NCBI GenBank assembly: GCA_002633005.1
Contig: NMRA01000014.1
Coordinates: forward strand, 1,214,838-1,278,837
Length of the DNA stretch: 64,000 bases
DNA from: Phoronis australis
Lineage: Eukaryota > Phoronida > Phoronidae
Direction of reading: 5' to 3'
Made by a program: the position numbers and the translations under genes. Below, piece after piece: positions 24,772 through 33,962 of this stretch (position 1 is the first letter of the stretch; every line of letters begins with the position of its first letter). The notes beneath the pieces are model-generated. The model saw nothing but the letters and a program-made list of their open reading frames with translations, was not told the origin of the DNA and made no database searches.

Positions 24772-27700
24772 GTGGGTGGCAAGGGATTGTACACTTTATA
24801 CCCACCGTTTTAGGAAATAACATACCTCTGTCAAAATGAGTGTATGGACTGGTGACGCTCCTCATCTATATTGCCAGTGCATCACTTTGAACATTGCTTA
24901 GTGCAGAATCAATGATTGTGGATATCCCTTTTCTGTTTAATACCTACTTTGCTAAAGGTTACTCTAAAAAGTGAAAGAAAGAAGTGAAAAGTGACGAAGA
25001 TGACCTCATTTAAACCTTATTTACATCACCATTGTTTACATCTGTTTTGGGAGTATTGAGATTTATTCTGCACACTGACAGATTTTTGAAGTAAAATAAC
25101 TGTTTTTGCTATTTGTTTTGGTCGTGTTCGTTGGGGGCCCCGTCCCTTGAATCCTTCTGTGACTGCGTCCTCTTTCAAAGTGTACCAACCTTGTGTATGT
25201 TGTCCACTTTATACAGGTGAGCCCTTCCTATCCCATGTGTGTCATTGTGCCCAAGTCAATAGATGACGAGACACTGCAGGCCTCAGCCTCCTTCAGACAA
25301 CATGGACGGTTCCCAGTGTTTAGTTATCAGCACAGAAACAACAGGGTGAGTTGTTTGAATGGAATGACCAGTTTTCGTAAACCCCTTTGATGTCATTGGT
25401 AGTGGATTGTAGAACTCATTCAAATGCTGTGTCAGAATTGTTTTGTCACTGCTTGAGTGAATGGATCCAACCAAACTAATTAATGTAAAAGACTTTAAAG
25501 TTAAGTGTAAGAGTTATTGTTTGTACTAGTGCCCTGAACTTCACATTATGTGTTGTGTGATTCACAGAGCGTGATACTGCGAAGTGGCCAGCCTCTGACT
25601 GGTACTAACAGCAGGCGGTGTAAAGAAGACGAGAAGTTACTGAGCGCTTATCTAAATAACAAGCGTGGTTACATCCTGGATACAAGGAGCCCGGCGATTG
25701 CTAAACTTGCCATGAATAAAGGTAAGATACAGCCTGGCGATTGCTAAACTTGCCATGAATAAAGGTAAGATACAGCCTGACTGTTGCTAAACTTGCCATG
25801 CATAAAGATAAGATACAGCCTGGCTATTGCTAAACTTGCCATGAATAAAGGTAAGATACAGCCTGGCTATTGCTAAACTTGCCATGAATAAAGGTAAGAT
25901 ACAGCCTGGCTATTGCTAAACTTGCCATGAATAAAGGTAAGATACAGCCTGACTATTGCTAAAGTTGCCATGAATAAAGGTAAGATACAGCCTGGCTATT
26001 GCTAAACTTGCCATGGATAAAGGTAAGATACAGCCTGACTGTTGTTAAACTTGCCATGAATAAAGGTAAGATACAGCCTGGCTATTGCTAAACTTGCCAT
26101 GAATAAAGGGCAAGATAATAGTGGGAGGGTATGCAAGGGTTTGTGACTACTTGGATATGGCTACATCCTGGATACAATAAACCCAAATGTCACTAAACTT
26201 GCCATGAATAAGGGCAGGATACTAGTGAGAGGGTTTGCAAGGGTTTGTGACTATTGAGACATGTGAATATTTTAGCATCCTTGGAGTTTAAATGTTTTTG
26301 ATTCTGAAATTTATCTAACCATGCTTTTGTGAACAACTTGTGTATTGTTGGTTCATGTAACTTTAATGCTATGCATATACATTTCAGTGGCACTTAACTT
26401 CTGATTCTAGACATAAAAATTCCAATTTGTTTTGGTGGAGGACAATCATTCACATTCAATGTATAAAAAGATGGATCAATGCAGAAGCCAATGTGTTTAG
26501 ACAATGTCTTGATTACTATTGATTGCAGGTGGTGGTTACGAATTGGATCACCATTATTCTCAGTGGAAACGCATTCACCAACCTATCGAGAGGCCACAGA
26601 CATTCCACGAGTCGCTGGTAAAGCTTGTAGAAGGTTAGCGGTCATTGTTGACAGTCCATGATTGACTAGTTATTAGATGATTTTAACCAGACTGGCCTAA
26701 AATGTCTTCTCCATGGCAACATTTGGTTTGTACCGTTAGGTGGTGTGCAGAGTCCAGCTGAGCCTATGTTGGGAGAATTGACCAACTCATAATGGCATTT
26801 TGAGTTACTTTACCAGGTCATGTCCTGGATGATATCATTGGTATGGAAATTAATTCCCATCATGCTTTGGAAGAGTTTGTGACATATCGTGGGTGGTTTT
26901 GTCATCGTAATATGTAACAGGCATTTCATGAATTGACTAAGATGTAGCTTGTATGTGACAAATTTGTTGCTACTATTTACTGACAAAGAATTGGAAAGAT
27001 GTTTGTGCTGACACAGTATTTTGGTTACATTTCATTTTCCTAATGCAGCTTTATATTGTGACTGACCACTCAGTTTTATTTTTCTTTAGCTGGTGATAGC
27101 TATCATGGTACACATCTTGAATTTGATAAAGCATTTATTTGGGCAACATATCTTTTATAGAAAAATGAAAAAAATGAAATTTTCTTTGTCATCCATGTTA
27201 TGTCCTATACTGGTGAGATGTTAGCTTATGTTGGGATTGTTACCTTAAAGCAGTAAGAAGAGTGCACACAGCAGATGAGGTTAACGTCGTCTGCTTTTTA
27301 AGATCTTTAAATTTGGTGAAGTTGATTACAGCAGCAGGTATGCGATCAGTAACACATACCTAATATTCAAATATTGTAACATGAGTTTTTGACTGTGGTT
27401 TCAGCTTGCAATGATACCAATAGTAGCATGGACAAGTGGCTGTCTCGACTAGATAATTCCAATTGGCTCGGACATGTTAAGGACATCCTGACCTGTGCCT
27501 GTGTGGCTGCACAGTGTATTGACAAGGAAGGTGAGGCCTTTGTATGATTCTTGTGTTCAGCAGTGGTGTGTGGAGTTGCTGCATGGTTGGTGCAGATGAA
27601 TCATGTATTTAAAACTGGAAGGGAGTGGGTGAACAGGTTGATCTGTAGTAGCTGGGTACTTTATTGTAGATGGGGTACTTGCATGACTGAATATGTAATC

Positions 27701-30700
27701 CAACACATTTCTTACTTAACCATGTCTTTTATATCTGTATGATCGGAAAAAAGCTGTTAACAGAAATTGTTCTGACTGTTTAGTGATGCTGATATTTTAA
27801 GTGACTGTGGATTTCGTGGATACCATGTTTTTGTGTTTGACTACTGGAATGTTTTGTTCAAAAATTACATTTTTTATTGGTTTGATTAGACTTAAAATTA
27901 CTCTTTTATCTTCTGTCATTCCAGGAATGTCCGTTTTAATTCACGGTAGTGAAGGTTTGGACACAACACTGCAGGTGTCAGCACTGTCTCAGCTCATTCT
28001 TGATCATGACTGCCGCACTGTCCATGGGTAAGGTCTCCGATCTTGTGATATCAAAATACGTATAACAATTAACTTGACACCGTGTCAGTCATACATTTTG
28101 CAGCAATACTGTTGTACAATAAGGGAATATTTTGTACACACTTACTGTGACTAATTTTTTGACATTTAAGCCTATTCCTTATGGGTGTCCCAGTCTCTAG
28201 GCTATCATGGGTTATTATTCTCCATCATTGGTAAATTTGCTGTATTTGGCTTGTGATTTTTAGCAAATCTTTCTTTGGGCTATTTTGGACAGTGTTTACG
28301 CTCCAAGCTCCTTTGACTTAGTTCACAGGGGTCACTTCATGTTGTTGTCTTCATCAAGGTTCCAAGCTTTAGTTGAACGAGAGTGGTTACAGGCAGGCCA
28401 TCCATTCAGTCTTCGGTGTGCTAAGTCTGCCTACGCCATGTCCAAGAACAGATACGAGTCTCCTGTGTTTGGTCTCTTCCTCGACTGTGTCTGGCAGGTA
28501 GGATTCTGTCACAGAATGACTAGGCTGGATTTCAAGCATAAGATGAACTTTGAAAGTTTGAGTAACGAGTATTAAGTTGTTGTAAACATCAAAACATGGA
28601 GAAGGCATGGAGATACACTTAGTGCATCTAATTGTTGTTTTAAAACACCGAAACATGGAGAAGATATGGAGGTACACTTTAATCTATTGAGTCGTAAATA
28701 TCAAGACATAGTGATACAGTATCTGTTTGCTTTGGTTAAGTATTTCCCTTGTGTTTTTGGAATGCAGGATTTTCATGAGTACCCCCTCCATTTGAATAGT
28801 GCTTTATTGGTATGTTGTCTATGCTTTTGTATGTGAATATCTGGAGTTTTCAAGCTTCCACTCAGCTGGAAGGTCTTCCTTACACCTTCATCATTCCAAC
28901 TTTTCTTGGGATTTCAGATCTGGCAACAGTTCCCGTGTTCATTCGAGTTCAATGAACACTTCTTACTCCTGTTGTTTGATCACGCCTACTCCTCAGAGTT
29001 TGGTGAGTTTGGCTCAGTAAATAATCTTCTTACAATGATGTTGCACCAGCTAATGATTATCAGACATTTCTGTAACCCAACTGTCCAGCAGAGGTATACC
29101 ATTTTAACACGTGTACATCTTTGTGTATAAGTTGGATTGAAAGTGCACACTTTTATAATTTAATGTGACTTTCAGCATATCTTTGGTGATAATGCCGACA
29201 TTTTAGTTGTTCTAAAAAGTCGCTGTCTTTCAGGTACGTTCTTGTGCAATAACGACATGGAGAGACACGGTCACAGACTCCAAGAGAAGACAGTGTCCCT
29301 TTGGTTAGTAATATAACTAGTAATGCATGTTTCCATGACAACAGGTAATCTCTCGTTAGTTTCTGTCACGATGATAAAACAAGCTAAAAATGTTAATTTG
29401 GGTTCGTTGTTTAAAAACATTAAATGAGATTTTGTGCAGCAAAAATGGCTGATACCCTAGTGTTTACTAGTAAAACCACAAAGTCACAATTCCTCAAGTC
29501 TTTGAAAAGGCTCAATCCAAAATAATCATAAGTGGTTGATTCAACTCCACTGTAATATTGAGGACCCTTGCTTTTGGAATGAATAATTAGCCTCACTAGC
29601 TTGAAATTGTACAAAATTCCTCCAATCAGATTAGAAATTTATCCATAATGATAAAATATTCCAGTCATGTCATTAATGACAGCACGTGTTCAATACGATA
29701 ACCTTTGTCTCAGTGAAACAAGTGGTGTTGGAGGAATGAGAGATTTCCCTTTCAGAAAGCACAAAAAGGTTTTGTACAGCAAGGTTCGTGGTACTTAAAC
29801 TCTGTGTTATTCCAGGTCATACTTAAACTCTGTGTTATTCCAGGTCATACTTAAACTCTGTGTTATTCCAGGTCATACTTAAGCCGGCCAGAGATTCTTC
29901 AGCGATACTTAAATGCCCTGTATGAGCCAAATCCAACTACAATATGGCCGTCTGTGGCTCCGCAAAGTTTGGTAAGTAACATTTTAAAATTAGTGGTATT
30001 TGGTCGTACTAAAATTTGACATCAGCTTTATTACACTTTTTAATGCTGTAAGTTCATTAGTTGTCATAAACCAAAACTACTGTATCAGTGTCCATTCAGA
30101 ATCATGGCTAATATAATAGTGTGTAAGAGCCAGTTTGACTAGGACTACCAGTGTGATAGACGTCAGTTTTATTACCCCACAGTCGCTGTGGTCCGGCCTA
30201 TTCCTACGGTGGCAGATAGATATGTCGGCTCAGGAGGAGGGTTGGAACGAGATCATCAACATCAAGGAAACTAACAAAGACCTTGTGATGAAAGCCAACC
30301 GCTGCAGGAGGTATGATCACCCTATGCTAGAACTGTCAAGGGCTTAGAGTGAAATAACTGCTGTGGAAATTAGGTCATCTTTTTTGGTACACATTGGCAG
30401 GTGAAGTTGATGTGGTAACAATGCCAAAGACTGTTGAGGTGCCGGACACGAAGAAATAAGTCATTTCTTCTCAAGAGTGTTGTACTCAACAAACCTCCCC
30501 AGATCACTTTTTCTGTCATTATTAACCACAATCTGATGTAAGCCCTTGACTGATGCAAGTTGTCATGGCAACACCCAAACAATGGTTGTACCAATAGTTG
30601 TGCAGCTGTAATCGAGAAAATAGTTAGTTTGAAGCTTTGTTGACCATCATTTTTTGTTACCAGTACCAACTCAAGATTCTTTTCAAATGTTACTGCTAAA

Positions 30701-31749
30701 ACAAGGTTCATATCTGGTATGTTTCCCTTGCCATGGGTGCGTTGATATTCCTGGTGGAACATTATTACTATTGAGTCCACGAAACTGACCTACACATTTC
30801 AAGCNAACCAAAACTACTGTATCAGTGTCCATTCAGAATCATGGATAATAGAATAGTGTGTAAGAGCCAGTTTGACTAGGACTACCAGTGTGATAGACGT
30901 CAGTTTTATTACCCCATAGTCGCTGTGGTCCGGACTATTCCTACGGTGGCAGATAGACATGTCGGCTCAAGAGGAGGGTTGGAACGAGATCATCAACATC
31001 AAGGAAACTAACAAAGATCTTGTGATGAAAGCCAACCGCTGCAGGAGGTATGATCACCCTATGCTATAACTGTCAAGGGCTTAGAGTGAAATAACTGCTG
31101 TGGAAATTAGGTCATCTTTTTTGGTACACATTGGCAGGTGAAGTTGATGTGGTAACAATGCCAAAGACTGTTGAGGTGCCGGACACGAAGAAATAAGTCA
31201 TTTCTTCTCAAGAGTGTTGTACTCAACAAACCTCCCCAGATCACTTTTTCTGTCATTATTAACCACAATCTGATGTAAGCCCTTGACTGATGCAAGTTGT
31301 CATGGCAACACCCAAACAATGGTTGTACCAATAGTTGTGCAGCTGTAATCGAGAAAATAGTTAGTTTGAAGCTTTGTTGACCATCATTTTTTGTTACCAG
31401 TACCAACTCAAGATTCTTTTCAAATGTTACTGCTAAAACAAGGTTCATATCTGGTATGTTTCCCTTGCCATGGGTGCGTTGATATTCCTGGTGGAACATT
31501 ATTACTATTGAGTCCACGAAACTGACCTACACATTTCAAGCTTCACGAGTGAATTCACTTGTGGCAATATCTTTCTCATATTATTGTGTTAAAATTTATA
31601 CTTTTCACTGTTATTGCTGTTAGTAGAAATGTTTTCACCGTATTCCCACTGTTTGCAGACAGATAGATGCTCTGGAGCGGGAGGCAGTAGCAGCTGACAT
31701 TTTGCAGCCAGTACTGCCAGAGTACAGAGACAACGAGTATGAAGACTGA
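21021..31749 (+). CDS. MTMR9: Myotubularin-related protein 9 (pseudophosphatase), complete
   Basis: Catalytically inactive myotubularin; in vertebrates MTMR9 binds and stimulates active partners MTMR6/7/8 that act on PI3P and PI(3,5)P2. Exons: 21021-21173, 21712-21865, 22292-22443, 25217-25345, 25568-25721, 26529-26633, 27405-27530, 27925-28027, 28359-28497, 28918-29002, 29234-29303, 29872-29971, 30183-30310, 31659-31749; 562 aa (human 549). The start MEFAELIK matches the family; an acceptor at 21006 gives 15 nt of 5' UTR, so an upstream noncoding exon exists but was not found. Residues 1 to about 105 form the PH-GRAM domain. The phosphatase-like domain contains RSGQPLTGTN and CKEDEKLL. The P-loop is HGSEGLDTT (331-339) instead of HCSDGWDRT: Cys is Gly332 and Arg is Thr338, so no catalysis. 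The C-terminus resembles the coiled-coil tail. Three boundaries carry junction-spanning repeats, and exon 13 occurs twice (30183 and 30920). Confidence 0.95.
22170..22315 (+). repeat. Junction-spanning repeat at MTMR9 exon 3 acceptor, 51 bp x 3
   Basis: The 3' end of intron 2 plus the first bases of exon 3 occur three times 51 bp apart. The exon-start equivalents are 22190, 22241 and 22292. Copy 1 has lost the AG (TTGTGTTTCAATC). Copy 2 keeps a perfect acceptor (TTGTGTTTCAG) but its exon-like sequence reads into a stop after six codons. Copy 3 is the working exon. Unit: CATTGTGTTTCAG, then ACAA-, TCTCT- and CCATTCT-like exon bases. Confidence 0.9.
22541..24509 (+). mobile_element. Copy B (longest) of dispersed non-autonomous element
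   Basis: About 1.97 kb in MTMR9 intron 3. The left end holds the hairpin CACATATTTATATGTG followed by a GTCCGTCCGTCCGTCC run. The right end reads GGGCGCATTTCAACGCTCCG then CGTTGCTCTTGTT. The interior contains about 2.3 tandem 452-bp units: the marker CAAAGGATGATTGTGAAAAT recurs at 22951, 23403 and 23855. Each unit carries several variants of CCTAGTGGC and ATGAAATTTGGTATGTAGG. There are no transposase-like frames. Copy A lies at 1258-2094. Target-site duplications and superfamily are not resolvable by eye. Confidence 0.8.
24735..24772. repeat. Microsatellite (TACATA)n
   Basis: Roughly six imperfect copies of a six-base TACATA unit in MTMR9 intron 3. Confidence 0.9.
25684..26225 (+). repeat. 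Junction-spanning array at MTMR9 exon 5 donor, 43 bp x about 9-10
   Basis: The last bases of exon 5 plus the donor (TTGCCATGAATAAAGGTAAG, then ATACAGCC) are repeated every 43 bp from 25684 to about 26110. Most copies keep a perfect AAAG|GTAAGA donor. After that, a longer copy of exon 5 reappears at about 26155-26225, with GGCTACATCCTGGATACA and a mutated AAGGGCAGG donor. The first donor (after 25721) gives the conserved protein. Reading on into copy 2 gives a stop after ten codons. Confidence 0.95.
29801..29882 (+). repeat. Junction-spanning repeat at MTMR9 exon 12 acceptor, 28 bp x 3
   Basis: Three copies of GTCATACTTAAACTCTGTGT plus TATTCCAG place identical acceptors before 29816, 29844 and 29872. 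Each is followed by the exon-start bases GTCATACTTAA. Only the third gives the conserved WSYLSRPEILQRY. The first adds 56 nt and ends in a stop; the second adds 28 nt and shifts frame to a stop. Confidence 0.95.
30069..30804 (+). repeat. 736-bp duplication containing MTMR9 exon 13, copy 1
   Basis: Nearly identical to 30806-31541, with a handful of substitutions, and separated from it by one N. It contains exon 13 (30183-30310) with intact acceptor and donor. Confidence 0.97.
30806..31541 (+). repeat. 736-bp duplication containing MTMR9 exon 13, copy 2
   Basis: Second copy, with exon 13' at 30920-31047, also with intact splice sites. Exon 13 is 128 bp (not a multiple of three), so using both copies would break the frame. 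The duplication ends exactly at the single N, which points to two overlapping haplotype contigs joined end to end, not a real exon duplication. Confidence 0.95.
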
Positions 31750-32974
31750 CTGGGCATTCCAATCTGGGCTACAGATGGAGCCACCTACTTGGGTCATCAA
31801 GTGTTGTTATCTCCAGTGAGGACTGTCATTGTGTCGTGATACGTGCAAACCTTGAACTCTGTCTTGTCAAATGTAAACATGTCACAGAGGTACTAAAATG
31901 TGAGACTGCATGATTCAGTTCTTCTCCAAGGAATTTGTCAAATTTGTTGCAGTACGGAAAAGTACAGCATAAACTCGCGGGAAAATTGGTGCATGCGACC
32001 AAGGATCCTTGGAAGCGAATGAATTACCGATATTTTGTCTCTAAGAGAATCTCCATGCTGTGTATCAAGAGTGGGGATAATGAACTTAACTGTCATTCAC
32101 AACTTTTTAAATTGAGTTTACTTGGTAGTTTCACCCTCATGGAGCTCTGATCTCTCCCTTAGCCATGCCGTAACTGTTGAGGGCTTTGATTCAAAAACAA
32201 ATTACAAGATCCTCCTGTGCTGCATATGTGCGCAGTACTGCAATCTGCTACAAAGTACTGTACTGTGCTACACTGTACTGTGCTACACTGTATTGTACTA
32301 TACTGTACTTGCTGTACTGTGCTACACTGTACTGTACTGTGCTGTAATGTGCGGTACTGTACTGTGCTGTAATGTGCGGTACTGTACTGTGCTACACTGT
32401 ACTGTACTGTGCTGTACTGTACTGTGCTACACTGTACTGTGCTGTGCTGCACTGTACAGTACTGTGCTACATTGTACTGTACTGTGCTGTACTGTACTGT
32501 GCTACACTGTGCTGTGCTGCACTGTACAGTACTGTGCTACATTGTACTGTACTGTACTGTACTGTACTGTACTGTACTGTACTGTGCTACACTGTACTTT
32601 ATAACTGAAAGTGAAGTAATTATTTTCAAGACTTAACTAAATAGTGTGCCAGGTTTTACGATCTGGTTTGTCAAGATCCATCATTTCTGGAGAACCTTGG
32701 ATTCAGTCTACAGTTTAATGGTCTAGTTGTGCTGCAAGTCGGGTCTCTCAAGCTGTGCTTATAGTGTGTATAAGTGCAATATGTGTATCTAATATTTCAT
32801 TAGATTATTTATACGTTGTCTGTTAAGTTCTGTGAGTGTATAAGCACTAGACAATACAGTAATGGAATGGTTGCTATTTTCTGTTTCAAGATTTAGCATG
32901 AAACACATTGTTTCAAGTAGCACTTCACAGCTTTTTACAGAAACTCGAGTAAACCACTGTACATTCAAGTTGTG
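31750..32974. other. Convergent MTMR9 / KLHDC9 intergenic region with 3' UTRs
   Basis: Holds the 3' UTR of MTMR9 from the left and of KLHDC9 from the right. No further gene seen. A minus-strand ATTAAA at 32719-32714 could be the KLHDC9 polyadenylation signal, about 255 bp past its stop. I found no AATAAA for MTMR9. A minisatellite occupies 32255-32600. Confidence 0.6.
32255..32600. repeat. Complex minisatellite of CTGTACTGTGCTACA type
   Basis: Short related units (CTGTACTGTGCTACA, CTGTACTGTGCTG, CTGTAATGTGCGGTA) in higher-order arrangement, ending in a perfect ACTGT run. It lies just beyond the MTMR9 stop. Frames open on both strands here are artefacts (Tyr/Cys/Val/Leu repeats). Confidence 0.93.
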
Positions 32975-33949
32975 TTAAGAAAAAGTCAACTGAAACATTT
33001 CATTGCGAACTCCATATTTAAGTCCCTCTCCACCGTGTATAAATATGTCATCATCTGTTGCTATGGCAACATGCCCTTGGCGACCAATATCAGACACATT
33101 GAGTTTAATCCAGCTGAGATGATCTTGTAAAGTGACCAAGTACATCTCACCAACAGGGTCCCGGTTCCTGCCATCAAATGTTTCCCCACCATGAAGGAAG
33201 ACACAGCCTTTTCCTGCAACAGCAATGTGGTGCTTGCGGCCACAGGGTGGCTTAGGCATTGGATCATGCTGTTTGGCTAATGTTTTAACATGTGTCATAA
33301 TGGTGGATTCATTGAGAGAAGGCACCTTAAATCCTTGATACTGTTCCACAAGTTTGTCACTGCGTCCTCCAATCGTCACAAGTCTGGTCCCTACTGGCAC
33401 CGTACAGTGACCAGAACGAGAAGCGACACCTAGTGCATAGTCACTGTACTTGAAGCCATGTTTTATTGTGCCAGTCAGCATGAATGCATTGCCTGATCTC
33501 CTCTGAGTCCGTAGACTTCCTTCTCGGCCTATTATGAGTATACTTCCATCAGTGAGTAACGTGGATGTGTGAGAACTCAACCCAGCACCAACTGGAAAGC
33601 CTGAAGCAGGAAGGTGGCGCCAGCTGTGGTTATGTGTGTCAAAAGCATACACATCACTGGTTCGCTGTTTACCATCCCATCCACCAATCAGGATCAAGTA
33701 ACAATTGTCATACACAACACAACAGTGATGGCTCAGTGCTGGGGAACCTTGGCTTTCTATTTCACTCCACGATTTACTTGTTATGTTGAATTTGTAGAGC
33801 CTGCGTGATGGATCTTTGCTACCATGCTTTTCAATTCCACCGTGAACGTAAATGTCAGTGCCTACTAACCCTGCCACATGATAGGCCAGTTTTGGACCAT
33901 TAGTATTGAAGGGGTGGAATCGAAGAGTTTTCAACGAAGTGCCTGCCAT
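32975..33949 (-). CDS. KLHDC9: Kelch domain-containing protein 9-like, single coding exon
   Basis: 324-residue kelch/beta-propeller protein; the KLHDC9 family has no well-defined biochemical role. Kelch-type strands with GG pairs are visible: YVHGGIEKHG (about 34-43), LIGGWDGKQRTSDVYAFD (87-104), TIGGRSDK (192-199), LHGGETFDGRNRD (252-264) and IHGGEGLKYG (304-313). GLSSHT (123-128), GREGSLRTQRRSG (141-153) and ASRSGHC (176-182) are distinctive of KLHDC9 rather than of kelch proteins in general. The frame is open for 16 further codons upstream with an ATG at 33997, but a good acceptor (TTGCAG, exon begins 33962) falls between the two ATGs and human KLHDC9 also starts close to its propeller. 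I therefore choose the ATG at 33949 and infer a noncoding 5' exon further right. Convergent with MTMR9, whose stop is 1.2 kb away. Human KLHDC9 is 349 aa and multi-exonic as I recall; here the coding region is uninterrupted. Confidence 0.88.
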   Translation of the reverse strand: MAGTSLKTLRFHPFNTNGPKLAYHVAGLVGTDIYVHGGIEKHGSKDPSRRLYKFNITSKSWSEIESQGSPALSHHCCVVYDNCYLILIGGWDGKQRTSDVYAFDTHNHSWRHLPASGFPVGAGLSSHTSTLLTDGSILIIGREGSLRTQRRSGNAFMLTGTIKHGFKYSDYALGVASRSGHCTVPVGTRLVTIGGRSDKLVEQYQGFKVPSLNESTIMTHVKTLAKQHDPMPKPPCGRKHHIAVAGKGCVFLHGGETFDGRNRDPVGEMYLVTLQDHLSWIKLNVSDIGRQGHVAIATDDDIFIHGGEGLKYGVRNEMFQLTFS

Positions 33950-33962
33950 CTTGCAACCCTTC

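Noticed and set aside
30370-30780. 136-codon minus-strand frame, repeated identically at 31107-31517
   Set aside because: It lies in an MTMR9 intron inside the duplicated segment; identity reflects the duplication, not selection, and no domain is recognisable.
32122-32608. 160-codon plus-strand frame and overlapping shadows
   Set aside because: Entirely produced by the CTGTACTGTGCTACA minisatellite.
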